Source of the DNA: Candidatus Brevefilum sp. | GTDB taxonomy: Bacteria; Chloroflexota; Anaerolineae; Anaerolineales; Anaerolineaceae | Length of the DNA: 64,000 bases | Direction of reading: 5' to 3' | NCBI GenBank assembly: GCA_029210815.1 | Contig: JARGGB010000001.1 | Span: 138,308-202,307, forward strand | Part shown: positions 44,005-53,513 of the stretch, piece after piece | Layout: each line of letters opens with the position of its first letter | Numbering within the stretch: position 1 is the stretch's first letter | Made by a program: the position numbers and the translations under genes | Notes under the pieces: generated by a model | What the model saw: only the letters and a program-made list of their open reading frames with translations | Databases searched by the model: none | What the model was told of the DNA's origin: nothing

Positions 44005-45171
44005 TTAATATGCCTCTTCTAAAATCCCCAGCAGCTTATCTGTATCCAATTTTACTGGGTTTTTCTGCATACTTGATGAAATACTCGCTTTTTCAATAAT
44101 GCTTCCAAAATCACTTTTCTTTATCCCGATAGTCTTTAATCCAGGGATATTTAATTGCCTTGCCAAATTCTCAATCCAGGCAATCCCCTCGTCAATAGTT
44201 GCATCGGGTTTGCCGGTAATCCATTGTGCAATTTCGGCAAATTTTTTCTGAACAACGTCCATATCCCCGCGCCGTGAAATCTCAAGGGCATTGAATTTCA
44301 TGACAGAAGGCAGAAGGCTCGCACAAATGGCTCCATGCGGCGCATTGAACATGCCTCCAATTGGACCTGCAAAGCCGTGTACCGCACCCAATCCGCTGTT
44401 TCCTAAAACTATGCCGCCGAAAAGACTCGTCAGCGACATATCATACCTGGCATGCAAATCGCTGCCATTTTGGTAGGCGGTTAATAAAGCCTTGCTCCCC
44501 CGAATGATGCCCTCTTTTGCCAGGGCATCCGTCATTGGGTTGGCTTTATTGGAAACATAGCCTTCAATTACCTGCGTTAATGCATCCATTCCCGTGCTTG
44601 CAGTGACTGATGGCGGCATGGTTATGGTCAATTCAGGGTCAACGATTGCGAGTTTAGGGATCATCAAGGGACTGCGCATGCTGACCTTTACATGATGAAC
44701 CTCAGAAGCAATCACAGCATTACGGGTAACCTCAGTCCCAGTCCCGGCTGTTGTTGGAATGGCAATCATCGGCGCGGGCGAATTGACGATCTTCTTCCCG
44801 CCACCGATGACTTCAAGGTATTCCATCACTTCACCCGGGTTGGTCATCATCGCCGAAATTGCTTTGGCAGAATCAAGGACAGACCCGCCCCCATAACCAA
44901 TGACAAATGTGCTCCCGGAAGATTTTGCGCATGAAAGACCATCTTCAATTGTTGAAATATTCGGTTCTCCCTCAACACGAAAGATCTCATAAGTAATCCC
45001 CCCTTCTTCCAGAAAGTTGATCAATTTATCTAACGGCACAGATCCGCTGCCGCACACCAGCAGCACCTTCAGACCAAAGCCTTGTGCTGCGTCCTTTACT
45101 TGAGCAAGGGAACCATTCCCAAAGACAATTTTTTCAGAGGTAACAAATTCAAAGCTTTTATCTAGAGCCAT
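44005..45171 (-). CDS. Iron-containing alcohol dehydrogenase
   Basis: A 388-residue group III NAD(P)-dependent alcohol dehydrogenase. The cofactor motif is [20 protein letters not shown] near residue 92. Then come [18 protein letters not shown] near 138, the family signature [20 protein letters not shown], and the metal ligands in [19 protein letters not shown] near 265-282. Substrate is not predictable; relatives reduce or oxidise small alcohols, aldehydes or 1,2-diols. The ATG has AGGAGAAG upstream, and the gene overlaps the end of the LsrG-like gene by 10 bp, so the two are translationally coupled. Confidence 0.93.
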   Translation of the reverse strand: MALDKSFEFVTSEKIVFGNGSLAQVKDAAQGFGLKVLLVCGSGSVPLDKLINFLEEGGITYEIFRVEGEPNISTIEDGLSCAKSSGSTFVIGYGGGSVLDSAKAISAMMTNPGEVMEYLEVIGGGKKIVNSPAPMIAIPTTAGTGTEVTRNAVIASEVHHVKVSMRSPLMIPKLAIVDPELTITMPPSVTASTGMDALTQVIEGYVSNKANPMTDALAKEGIIRGSKALLTAYQNGSDLHARYDMSLTSLFGGIVLGNSGLGAVHGFAGPIGGMFNAPHGAICASLLPSVMKFNALEISRRGDMDVVQKKFAEIAQWITGKPDATIDEGIAWIENLARQLNIPGLKTIGIKKSDFGSIIEKASISSSMQKNPVKLDTDKLLGILEEAY

Positions 45172-45470
45172 CTATCTTCTCCTGGATAGAGGTTATTGAA
45201 TATTTGTTTCGTGCGTGGGACTGCCATCATGTCAGCAACAGTTTCATTCCAGGTGTGGTAATGCGCTGTTTCTTTATGACTGGCTGTGTCTTCTTTTGTG
45301 CGGTAAACTTCAACCAGCACAAAATGGTTTTTTTCTTCGCGGTCTTGTAAAACATCAAATCTCAAAATCCCAGGTTCTTTTACGCTTGCCCTGGCATTTT
45401 CTAAACTCGCAGCGATGAAATCATCCACTTTTTCAGGTTTAACCTGGATAAAAACATGAACGATAAACAT
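45162..45470 (-). CDS. LsrG-like antibiotic-biosynthesis-monooxygenase (ABM) domain protein
   Basis: A 102-residue ferredoxin-like fold protein. It resembles LsrG, the isomerase of phosphorylated autoinducer-2 breakdown, in [35 protein letters not shown] (catalytic-type His region) and [15 protein letters not shown]. Close relatives are also annotated as quinol monooxygenases, so the name is family-level only. ATG 45470 follows AGGAGATTTT. It is coupled to the downstream Fe-alcohol dehydrogenase. No lsrK, lsrF or lsr transporter is in the window, so autoinducer-2 use is not supported. Confidence 0.85.
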   Translation of the reverse strand: MFIVHVFIQVKPEKVDDFIAASLENARASVKEPGILRFDVLQDREEKNHFVLVEVYRTKEDTASHKETAHYHTWNETVADMMAVPRTKQIFNNLYPGEDRWL

Positions 45471-45559
45471 AAAATCTCCTTTCAATAGCCTTTCCTTCGT
45501 TCATTTTATCATCATTACATATGGATAAAATTGATCGTTTACTAAACAAAGAGCACTTT

Positions 45560-46255
45560 ATGACCACCCAAACACCAAATCTTATTTTTGAAAATCAGGA
45601 TCTGCAAATTATCGATAAACCAGCTGGATTATTGTCTGTACCGGATGGCTACGATCCGCAGCTCCCCCATTTACGAAGTTTATTAGAGCCAATTTACGGC
45701 AGACTCTGGATGGTGCACCGGCTCGATAAAGACACCAGCGGCGTTATGGTCATTGCTCGAAACAGCAATGCCCATCGTATATTGAATGAAGCATTCAAAA
45801 ACCGGGATACTGAAAAAACTTATCACTGCCTGGTATTTCCTGCTCCGGATTGGCGTACAAAGGACATTCAACTCCCCTTAAGTGTCGACGCAGATCGCAG
45901 ACATCGGACAAGGGTCGATGAAAAACACGGGAAACCTGCCCGATCAATTTGCGATGTTAAAAAACATCTCAACGATGGTGCACTTATTGAAATAAAAATT
46001 CTTACAGGAATAACACACCAAATCCGGGCACATTTACGAGAATTGAATCTGGCAATATTAGGCGATGCGCTCTACAGCGCTGGTCTTCCAGAACCGCCGA
46101 TTGATGTCCCAAGGATGATGCTGCACGCGCGCAGCCTAAGCTTCCCTGATCCAAGAACAGGAGAAATACTGAACTTTTCGGTGAATTATCCGGATGATTT
46201 TCGCCAGGCTTATCAAATGCTCAAGCTGCCCACAAACCTGGATGAAGTGTTTTGA
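45560..46255 (+). CDS. RluA-family RNA pseudouridine synthase
   Basis: About 231 residues from ATG 45560; ATG 45521 would add 13 residues, and neither has a strong ribosome site. The active-site motif is MVHRLDKDTSGVMVIARN (catalytic Asp). The N-terminal NQDLQIIDKPAGLLSVPDG and the C-terminal TGITHQIRAHLRELNLAILGD are typical. There is no S4 domain, which fits RluA/TruC-like enzymes modifying rRNA or tRNA. Its 3' end overlaps the convergent radC gene by 35 bp. Confidence 0.92.
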   Translation: MTTQTPNLIFENQDLQIIDKPAGLLSVPDGYDPQLPHLRSLLEPIYGRLWMVHRLDKDTSGVMVIARNSNAHRILNEAFKNRDTEKTYHCLVFPAPDWRTKDIQLPLSVDADRRHRTRVDEKHGKPARSICDVKKHLNDGALIEIKILTGITHQIRAHLRELNLAILGDALYSAGLPEPPIDVPRMMLHARSLSFPDPRTGEILNFSVNYPDDFRQAYQMLKLPTNLDEVF

Positions 46256-46928
46256 TCGATGTTGTTCCTCGAGAACCCACCACGACATGATCCAGGATTG
46301 GTAATTCAAGCATTTTTCCAGCCTCAATTAACATCCTGGTCAGATTAACATCCTCAGGGCTGGGTGAAGGATCACCGCTTGGATGGTTATGAACAATTAT
46401 CAATGCTGCTGCATTGTGTCGTATCCCCGCCTTGAAAATCTCCGCTGGACGGACCGTGCTTGCATTGAGAGAGCCTCGATAGAGTTGTTCTGTTCTCAAA
46501 TGATGATTTCGAGTGTCCAGCAATAAAACCCACAATTCTTCTTGCTCTAAAGCTGCCATTTTATACTGAACCTGGTCAGCGACATCTTGTGGGCTTGAAA
46601 TCAACCTTCGTTCTTCTGCCTTTGTTTTGGAAATCCGTCTGCCTACTTCAATTGCTGCTTTGATTTGTGCTGCTTTTGCCGGACCTACCCCCTCCACATT
46701 GCACAGCTCAACGAAACTTGCACGATGTAAACCTTCCATACCGCCAAACAGGTATAACAAGCGCTGCCCAATTTGAACCGCGCTAGCCCCTTTCATGCCA
46801 ACCCGCAGCAAAATTGCAATTAATTCCGCATCGTTGAGTACTTCTGCGCCCTGGCTTTCAAGTCGTTCTCGAGGGCGTTGTGATTCCTGGAGATCTTTAA
46901 TTCGGTATCCCTGCAATGAATCTGCCAT
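46221..46928 (-). CDS. radC: RadC family protein (JAB1/MPN-type)
   Basis: A 235-residue protein. The N-terminal helix-hairpin-helix region has PRERLESQGAEVLNDAELIAILLR and VEGVGPAKAAQIKAAIEVG, here quoted in parts. The C-terminal JAB domain has GSLNASTVRPAEIFK and the metal motif HNHPSGDPSPSPEDVNLT. RadC was named as a DNA-repair protein but its role is uncertain; relatives occur on mobile elements, while the chromosomal context here is ordinary. ATG 46928 follows AGGAGAAATC. Confidence 0.94.
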   Translation of the reverse strand: MADSLQGYRIKDLQESQRPRERLESQGAEVLNDAELIAILLRVGMKGASAVQIGQRLLYLFGGMEGLHRASFVELCNVEGVGPAKAAQIKAAIEVGRRISKTKAEERRLISSPQDVADQVQYKMAALEQEELWVLLLDTRNHHLRTEQLYRGSLNASTVRPAEIFKAGIRHNAAALIIVHNHPSGDPSPSPEDVNLTRMLIEAGKMLELPILDHVVVGSRGTTSIKTLHPGLWAA

Positions 46929-46989
46929 GATTTCTCCTGTGAAATGAGCGATGTATTTACGGATTGTTGTGAATTAACAATCTTCACCA

Positions 46990-46998
46990 TGTTATAAT
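46990..46998 (+). promoter_or_regulatory. Extended -10 promoter of the stress-signalling operon
   Basis: TGTTATAAT, 31 bp before the ATG at 47030. It fits a vegetative extended -10, so the anti-sigma module appears to be expressed by the housekeeping polymerase. Confidence 0.55.
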
Positions 46999-47029
46999 AT
47001 CATCAAATTGGTCAAAGAATGGAACGACA

Positions 47030-47365
47030 ATGGAAATTATCATCACAGAAGAACAAAAATGTGACGTGATTAAAATTATTGGTAGGATCGATAGTTATAC
47101 GACGCCAAACATCAAAGATTCAATCCAGAACTTGATTAATGACGGACATACCAATCTCGTCATGGAATTGAGCAGCGTGAATTATCTGTCAAGCTCCGGA
47201 ATTTTAATGTTTGTAAATTTCCATAAACAATTATTGAAAAACAAAAACGGTAAGCTGGTCTTTTCTAATGTGCCAGAATTGATCTATTCAAACATAAAAT
47301 TAGCTGGTTTTGACAAATTGTTTCAATTTGCTGATGATATAGCCGCCGCTATTGACTGCTTTTAG
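47030..47365 (+). CDS. STAS-domain anti-sigma factor antagonist (RsbV/SpoIIAA-like)
   Basis: A 111-residue STAS protein. The phosphorylation loop reads NYLSSSGILMFVNFHKQL near residue 56-73, keeping the Ser in the S-S-G-I position but with Ser in place of the Asp of DSSG. Such proteins, when unphosphorylated, sequester an anti-sigma kinase. The next gene, 11 bp on, encodes a kinase of that type, and the third a PP2C phosphatase, giving a full partner-switching set. Confidence 0.92.
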   Translation: MEIIITEEQKCDVIKIIGRIDSYTTPNIKDSIQNLINDGHTNLVMELSSVNYLSSSGILMFVNFHKQLLKNKNGKLVFSNVPELIYSNIKLAGFDKLFQFADDIAAAIDCF

Positions 47366-47376
47366 GAATTAATTGA

Positions 47377-47787
47377 ATGGCAAAAAAAACCTTTCCCGGG
47401 AATTTTAGAAGTTTAGAACTTATCAGTGAATTTATTGTCGCCCATGCACAACAAGCTGGATTTGAACCTAAAGATGTTTATGCCATTCAAACTGCTGTGG
47501 ATGAAGCCTGTTCAAACATTATAGACCATGCATACGGCGGCGAAGATTTAGGAAATATTGCGATCAAAGTAAAAGAAACTGATAGTGCCCTACAGATCAT
47601 TCTCAGGGACAAAGGTAAAGAATTCGACCCGGATGATGTACCAAAACCCGATATCGAATCTCCCCTGGAAATTCGCAAAGAACGAGGCCTTGGGATCTTT
47701 TTCATGAGAAAATTGATGGATCAAGTTATCTTTGAATTTTCTAAAGAAAAAGGGAATAAACTCACACTCATAAAAAACAAAAGGTAG
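47377..47787 (+). CDS. Anti-sigma factor serine kinase (RsbW/SpoIIAB-like)
   Basis: A 136-residue GHKL-fold kinase. The N box is AVDEACSNIIDHAYGG (near residue 46), G1 is LRDKGKEFDPDDVP and G2 is ERGLGIFFMRKLMDQV. It would phosphorylate the STAS protein and bind a sigma factor or another target. It lies 11 bp after the STAS gene and 5 bp before the phosphatase gene. No sigma-factor gene is in the window. Confidence 0.93.
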   Translation: MAKKTFPGNFRSLELISEFIVAHAQQAGFEPKDVYAIQTAVDEACSNIIDHAYGGEDLGNIAIKVKETDSALQIILRDKGKEFDPDDVPKPDIESPLEIRKERGLGIFFMRKLMDQVIFEFSKEKGNKLTLIKNKR

Positions 47788-47792
47788 TTATC

Positions 47793-50700
47793 TTGACTCC
47801 GATTCAAGATGCTCAAGAGGGTATGAACCTTTCCCACGAACAGATCATAGCTTTGGGCAAAAAATTGGCGTCCCTTAGGAATTACCAGGAGCAAAACGCC
47901 CATCTTACTGGATTTTTGAATAAATATTTCAGGGCAACATCTCATGTTTGGTTAAAATACCCCCTCAAGCACAAACCTCAACTGAAAGCTTCATTCCCCT
48001 TTGACCCGTTGATAGTATTAACTGATGAATTTGCCGAAACCAATGACATCCTGACAATAAACAGGGATGAACAATATTGGACCTTGGCGACTTTAGACGC
48101 TGGGAATGAAGTTATTGGATTGATCATCATCAATCGTCAATCCCAGCTTACTGAAACAGAATTAGAAAAGTTCAAGGCTGTCTCATCTGTATCTGCAATC
48201 GCAATTTACAGCAATCTTCAAACAGAATTGAAAAATTGGCGCCAAAAACAACTCAGTCTTGTCCGTTCTGTCTCAGCACAAATCTCCCAAATTACAGAAT
48301 TAAGAGTCCTCACACGGACGATCACTGAACTTGTTCAGGAAACATTCGGATTTTATTATGTGGCAATTTTCCTCGTCAGCCACGACACAGAGCGGCTTCA
48401 CTTTAAAAACAGCGCTGGCGCAGAACATGGCGACCGACCGGAATTTGAAAACAGCGCTCATCCGGGCTTTGAGTTGGGTGAACACATCATTGGTCATGTC
48501 GCTAAAACTGGCTTGGAAGTTATCGCCAATGATGTGTCTCAAGAACCCCGATATCAAGTTGTTGATTCCCTGGCAAAAACGAAATCTGAAGCGGTCCTCC
48601 CCCTTAAAATTGAAAACGAGGTTCTGGGTGTCTTTGATGTTCAATCAGATGAAATTGATGCCTTTAATGAAGACAACTTACTTGTGCTCAGGGCACTCGC
48701 TGATAACATTGCCATTGCAATTAAGAGCACACAATTATTCCAGGAAGCCCATAACCGGGCTGAACAACTGGCAACCGTGTCCGAAGTCTCACGTGCGGTT
48801 ACCTACATTCTTGATACAGATGAATTGCTCCAAAAGATTGTCGATTTAATCAACGAAAGATTTGATTTCCCCTTTGTTCATATATACACAGTCGACCCCG
48901 TTCAGGAGAGCTTGGTTTTTAAAGCCGGCAGCGGTGACAGAACAGCTCTTTATTTGCAATCAGCAGTAAGCTACAAACTTGATGCAGAAAAAGGTATTCT
49001 CCCTGCGGTTGTTCGGGAAGGGAAAACAAAACGGATAAATGATGTCGAGAAAGAGCCATTGTTTCTTGAATCACCCTTCGAAACAGCGCTTTCCGGGTCA
49101 GAAATGGCCGTCCCCCTCACCTTCGGCGGCGAAGTTTTGGGTATTCTTGATATCCAAAGTGAAGAAATAATGGCGTTTACAGCCGAAAATCAGCAGCTTA
49201 TGGAAACGCTTGCGGATAATCTTGCCATCGCTATACGAAACGCCGGTCTTTATCGTTCGGAAAAATGGCGGCGGCAGGTTGCCGAATCATTGCGAGATGT
49301 CGCTGGTATGCTTTCAGAGAACACAGATTTACAACAGGTGATGGATGCCATCCTTAAGCAGCTTCAAAAAAATCTTCCCTGTGATGTTGCTGGCATCTGG
49401 CTGTTCAATGAAGATGCCCAGGATGCTGATGTCTACAATTCTCGCGACTTAGTTTTAAAAGCTTTTTATACTTCTGATGGATATCAACCCGATGGGCTTG
49501 ACAAAATTGTTCTGCATCCTGATCAATGGGTAGAAAACGCTTTAAAACAAAAACAGCCACGGGTTCGAAAACGTGACGACCCAATTGGCCCTATCGGTTT
49601 GAAATACAACCTGGACAAAAACTATTCTTCCATCGCTGCCCCACTTATAACTGGGGATGAAATTTTGGGGATGCTGACATTGATCCACCACGAACCGGGT
49701 CGGTATGGAAACGAATCCCAGAAAATTACTTCCGCTTTTGCAAGTTATGCGGCGATCGCCATTGACAACAATCGCCTTATCAGATCTTCCCAGGAACAAG
49801 CCTGGATTTCGACCATCCTGCTGCAAGTTGCCCAGGCAACGCAATCGTTGACAGATCTAAATGAACTTGTTGGGACAATTGTACGCATCACACCCATGGT
49901 TGTGGGTGTAAAAGGTTGTGCATTATTCCTAAGAGAACCAAACAGCAAAATTTTCTCATTGTTTGATATATACGGGATCGATCCACCAGTGCTTGACGCG
50001 ATTCCAGAATTGCCCTATCCTGTTTTGGAAGCACCTGTTTTTCAAAATCTCATTTCGACGCAGCAGCCATTGACAATAACAGCGCCTGAAACAGAACTCA
50101 ATTTGCCTCCGCAACTGGCAAAAGAATTGTCAGAACATACCTTAATCCTGCTGCCATTAGCTTCCAGGAACGATTTATTAGGCGCCTTACTGCTTGCAAA
50201 TGAAAAACAAGGAGATTCCAGTGAGGTAAATGCGAAAATCTTTGGAGATGACCAGTTAAGAATTGTCCAGGGCATTATCCAGCAAACAGCAGTAGCAATT
50301 GAAAATATTCGCCTTATTGAAGACAAGCAGGAAGAAGCTTACGTATCTGCCGTCTTGTTACAATCTGCCCAGGCGATCGTAAGCGGCGGAACCTTGAGTG
50401 ACACCCTTGATTCAATCGTCAGCATCCTGCCCATCCTGGTTGGTATTGACGCAAGTGCTATATATTTGTGGGATGATGTTGAAAACTGTTTTGAAATTTC
50501 ACATGTGATTGGCAGCAAAGACAGGGAAAACGCAGAACTGATTGGAGAAGAATATCCACCTGGAGATTTCCCAATGTTGGATGCAGTTTTCCAGAACAAT
50601 CAGCCCGTTGTTTATCCATTTATTGAGACTGTTCTCCCTGTTGAGGATTGGGATCTTGCGTTACCAGATGAAGGACAGCAAAACCCGACGCCAATTCTAC

Positions 50701-51659
50701 AAAGCCGCTACCCATTATTGATGGGTTTCCCTCTATCAGTAAAAGACCAGGTTTTTGGCGTGCTGATAGCAATGGATAAAAATTTCTCTACCAATCGAGA
50801 ACGGCGGTTTGAGCTCCTGAACGGGATTTCTCAACAAGCCTCCCTGGCAATTCAAAATGATATCCTCAACAAAGAAATGCTTGACAGGCAGAGAATTGAA
50901 AGAGAATTCCAACTCGCCCGGGAGATTCAGCAAACATTTTTACCTGACCAAATTCCAGAAATGCCGGGCTGGGAGATGGCTGTCCACTGGGAAACCGCCC
51001 GGCAGGTAGGCGGGGACTTTTATGATTATTTTCTCCTGCCTGATGGACGGTTGGCTATCGTAATTGCAGATGTATCTGACAAGGGGCTTGCAGCCTCTCT
51101 TTACATGACCGTCACTCGAACACTTATAAGGGCTGTTGCATTAGAATCAAATTCTCCGGCAAGGACACTTGAAAGGGTGAACGATTTACTGCTCGAAAAC
51201 TCCCAAAATGGCTTATTCATCACCACCTTTTATGGCGTTTTGTCCCTAAAAACAGGCAAACTCACGTACACGATAGGCGGACACAATCCGCCATTGATCC
51301 TCCGCTTCAATTCAGAACTGGTCATTTCGTTGGGGAAAGGCGGTATCGCCCTGGGGGCACTCCCTGATATTGAATTGGAAAACCAGCAATTAATCCTTAA
51401 TCCAGGAGATTGCCTGGTTCTATATACAGATGGTGTAACAGAAGCTTTTAATTTCCAGGATCAAATGTACGGCGAAGACCGGTTAATCCGAATCCTTGAA
51501 TCTTCAATCGGGAAAAACGCCCGGTTTACTTTAGAGAAAATAGAAAATGATCTCGATGAATTTAGAGGGGCTGCGCCATTAAGTGATGACACGACAATTT
51601 TAACCATTTGTCGTTCGCTGCTATTGACAGATCAAAACGGGGATTTGGGTTCCTCGTAA
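47793..51659 (+). CDS. Multi-GAF SpoIIE/PP2C-type serine phosphatase (RsbU-like)
   Basis: A 1288-residue cytoplasmic signalling protein starting at TTG with AAAGG upstream. Five or six GAF-type units follow: a divergent one (about 20-145), then about 165-320, 345-490, 510-675, 685-840 and 850-1020, each with recurring IAIxN/S ends such as ADNIAIAIKS and ADNLAIAIRN. A short helix (MLDRQRIEREFQLAREIQQ) leads to the PP2C domain (about 1040-1280) with GGDFYDYF, IADVSDKGLAASLY, LYTDGVTEAF and the closing DDTTILT metal ligands. It should dephosphorylate the STAS protein in answer to several inputs. No membrane helix. It overlaps the convergent USP fusion gene by 39 bp. Confidence 0.93.
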   Translation: MTPIQDAQEGMNLSHEQIIALGKKLASLRNYQEQNAHLTGFLNKYFRATSHVWLKYPLKHKPQLKASFPFDPLIVLTDEFAETNDILTINRDEQYWTLATLDAGNEVIGLIIINRQSQLTETELEKFKAVSSVSAIAIYSNLQTELKNWRQKQLSLVRSVSAQISQITELRVLTRTITELVQETFGFYYVAIFLVSHDTERLHFKNSAGAEHGDRPEFENSAHPGFELGEHIIGHVAKTGLEVIANDVSQEPRYQVVDSLAKTKSEAVLPLKIENEVLGVFDVQSDEIDAFNEDNLLVLRALADNIAIAIKSTQLFQEAHNRAEQLATVSEVSRAVTYILDTDELLQKIVDLINERFDFPFVHIYTVDPVQESLVFKAGSGDRTALYLQSAVSYKLDAEKGILPAVVREGKTKRINDVEKEPLFLESPFETALSGSEMAVPLTFGGEVLGILDIQSEEIMAFTAENQQLMETLADNLAIAIRNAGLYRSEKWRRQVAESLRDVAGMLSENTDLQQVMDAILKQLQKNLPCDVAGIWLFNEDAQDADVYNSRDLVLKAFYTSDGYQPDGLDKIVLHPDQWVENALKQKQPRVRKRDDPIGPIGLKYNLDKNYSSIAAPLITGDEILGMLTLIHHEPGRYGNESQKITSAFASYAAIAIDNNRLIRSSQEQAWISTILLQVAQATQSLTDLNELVGTIVRITPMVVGVKGCALFLREPNSKIFSLFDIYGIDPPVLDAIPELPYPVLEAPVFQNLISTQQPLTITAPETELNLPPQLAKELSEHTLILLPLASRNDLLGALLLANEKQGDSSEVNAKIFGDDQLRIVQGIIQQTAVAIENIRLIEDKQEEAYVSAVLLQSAQAIVSGGTLSDTLDSIVSILPILVGIDASAIYLWDDVENCFEISHVIGSKDRENAELIGEEYPPGDFPMLDAVFQNNQPVVYPFIETVLPVEDWDLALPDEGQQNPTPILQSRYPLLMGFPLSVKDQVFGVLIAMDKNFSTNRERRFELLNGISQQASLAIQNDILNKEMLDRQRIEREFQLAREIQQTFLPDQIPEMPGWEMAVHWETARQVGGDFYDYFLLPDGRLAIVIADVSDKGLAASLYMTVTRTLIRAVALESNSPARTLERVNDLLLENSQNGLFITTFYGVLSLKTGKLTYTIGGHNPPLILRFNSELVISLGKGGIALGALPDIELENQQLILNPGDCLVLYTDGVTEAFNFQDQMYGEDRLIRILESSIGKNARFTLEKIENDLDEFRGAAPLSDDTTILTICRSLLLTDQNGDLGSS

Positions 51660-53363
51660 AACATCATCAACCGTACTGCCAAAAAAGACTTCAAGCAGCG
51701 GTGGAAAACCATAGCCGCCAATTAACAGCATATCTGCGCCTTTTTCTTTCGCTGCTTCTAGGATGGTCTGGCTTACCCCATTTTTCGCCTTTCGCATGAT
51801 TGAACTGACACAAATTTTTCCCAGGTATGCCTTAGCCTTTTCCAGAAGTTCATCCCCCTGATCTTCTTTTTCACAGACAACAAGCAAACTGATGTGCTTA
51901 TGATATTTTTGACCGAGATATTTGCCAATATACAAGGCTTCTTCACCCTTTGGACTGCCGTCATAAGCCAGCAAAAGATGATTCATGGTGCTAACCTGGT
52001 CTCTTACTATCAGTATCGGACGGGTGCTTTGACGGATAATCGTCCGCATCCCGGATTTTAGCCTGGAGATAAATTCAGGTCTTGGTGGATGTGATAACTT
52101 TAAAACAATAAGGTCATTAACCTGAGCGCGGTCAAGGATTGTGTCAGCAATTTTCCCATGTTCAAAAACCAGGTTGCCATTAATACCTGATTGACCCAAC
52201 CGTTCACTAAATGCTCTTTCTAAATCTCCATGATTCAGATATCCAATTTCTGCCTTGCCTTCCACAATCAAGCCTTTAATTTCAGATCCTTCAAGCTCAG
52301 CAACAACAATAGCTTGTTCTAGAGCGATCCATCCTTCTGCACGACCATTCGTGGCTAACAATATGTCCTCAAAAAGGTTTTGGCTCTCGAGCTGTTTTTG
52401 CGCATGCCATTCGCCTGGTTTCGAAAAATCCTCCAGTTGTTTGGGCAAAAGTAATCGCAAAAAGTCTTCAAATTTGCGTTGTAATAACCGTATGAATCTT
52501 CGCCCCCTGACCGCAACCAGGTCTGCAGCGGCTTTCTCAGGGCGAATAGACCATCCCAATTCTTCCTGCATATAAGTCTGATGATCAAGAACCCAAATGT
52601 AGAGGTCTGTTTCAGTTTTGTCCGGAAATTCTTTCAAAATATTTTGCTTTTGAATGATAGCCACAATCGGTTGATACACATTTTCAAACCAATGCCGTAC
52701 TGCTTCTTCCCATGGAATTTCCCGTTCCTGCTCCAAACCCATATAATGACGATGGACACGAATATGCTCTTCCAAAGTGTTGTATTGACCTGGAAAAGTA
52801 AGTCTCAAGGGCACTCCCGGGACAATTTCATCAAATCGGGTTGCCTGTAAAAAGTCAGTATATTCAGCTTTTAAAATAATATCTTCCGGCGAATCGTCAG
52901 GTGATAACGGCACTTTTGTTTTTATTTCAACCACATGCGCTTCTAATTTTTCGATGCCCATTTGTTTGGCTATCGAAACCCTGTGGTTGCCATCCAGCAC
53001 AAAATATGCTTCGCCAATTTGGTAAACCCTGATCGGTGGTAAGCCTGGACTGCCAGGGGAAGTCATCATAGCTTTAACCCGTGCCCAACGCTCAACATCC
53101 TCATTTCGTAATGGTAAGAAATCTTTGTCAAAATCCTGATAACGATTTACGCTTCCAACAATAGCATCCAATGGAATTTCTTTGATCCCCTTTGAAGAAA
53201 GGCCTTCAATGTGCATCTTTCGCGTAATATCATCATACTGCAGAAGTTCATCTGATTTGCCTGTTATCGATGCCCAAAGATGCTGAAGCCGCGCTTTCGC
53301 CCTGGCACTGTGGAAGTCTTCTATTGCTCTCGAATATTCAACGGCACTTTTGTTGTCTGACAT
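51621..53363 (-). CDS. ParB/Srx-like domain fused to two universal-stress-protein domains
   Basis: A 580-residue protein. Residues 60-150 contain a ParB/sulfiredoxin-like region: IKEIPLDAIVGSVNRYQDF and YFVLDGNHRVSIAKQMG. A central helical region (about 170-320, with DLYIWVLDHQTYMQEELGW) resembles DUF4032. Two Usp domains follow: about 335-440 (ILLATNGRAEGWIALEQA, divergent ATP motif) and about 445-580 (LLLAYDGSPKGEEALYIGKY, then IGGYGFPPLLEVFFGSTVDD, matching G-x2-G-x9-G-S). I know of no assigned function. It may sense nucleotide through the Usp part and act through the ParB-like part (inference). It is monocistronic and convergent with the stress phosphatase. Confidence 0.82.
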   Translation of the reverse strand: MSDNKSAVEYSRAIEDFHSARAKARLQHLWASITGKSDELLQYDDITRKMHIEGLSSKGIKEIPLDAIVGSVNRYQDFDKDFLPLRNEDVERWARVKAMMTSPGSPGLPPIRVYQIGEAYFVLDGNHRVSIAKQMGIEKLEAHVVEIKTKVPLSPDDSPEDIILKAEYTDFLQATRFDEIVPGVPLRLTFPGQYNTLEEHIRVHRHYMGLEQEREIPWEEAVRHWFENVYQPIVAIIQKQNILKEFPDKTETDLYIWVLDHQTYMQEELGWSIRPEKAAADLVAVRGRRFIRLLQRKFEDFLRLLLPKQLEDFSKPGEWHAQKQLESQNLFEDILLATNGRAEGWIALEQAIVVAELEGSEIKGLIVEGKAEIGYLNHGDLERAFSERLGQSGINGNLVFEHGKIADTILDRAQVNDLIVLKLSHPPRPEFISRLKSGMRTIIRQSTRPILIVRDQVSTMNHLLLAYDGSPKGEEALYIGKYLGQKYHKHISLLVVCEKEDQGDELLEKAKAYLGKICVSSIMRKAKNGVSQTILEAAKEKGADMLLIGGYGFPPLLEVFFGSTVDDVLRGTQIPVLICQ

Positions 53364-53513
53364 GACATACTCCCGTCATGAATTAATTAAAGTTTATTTT
53401 TTAGATTATCTCAGAATTCAAATTAATTAACTATAGTACAAAATTTGATAATGAAAAGTATTAATTTCACAAAACAAGAAAAGAATAAGAAAATAACGCC
53501 TGCTGACCATTCA

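Noticed and set aside
45162-45485. Autoinducer-2 processing locus because of the LsrG-like protein.
   Set aside because: No kinase, thiolase or transporter genes of the lsr type are present; the family also includes unrelated ABM proteins.
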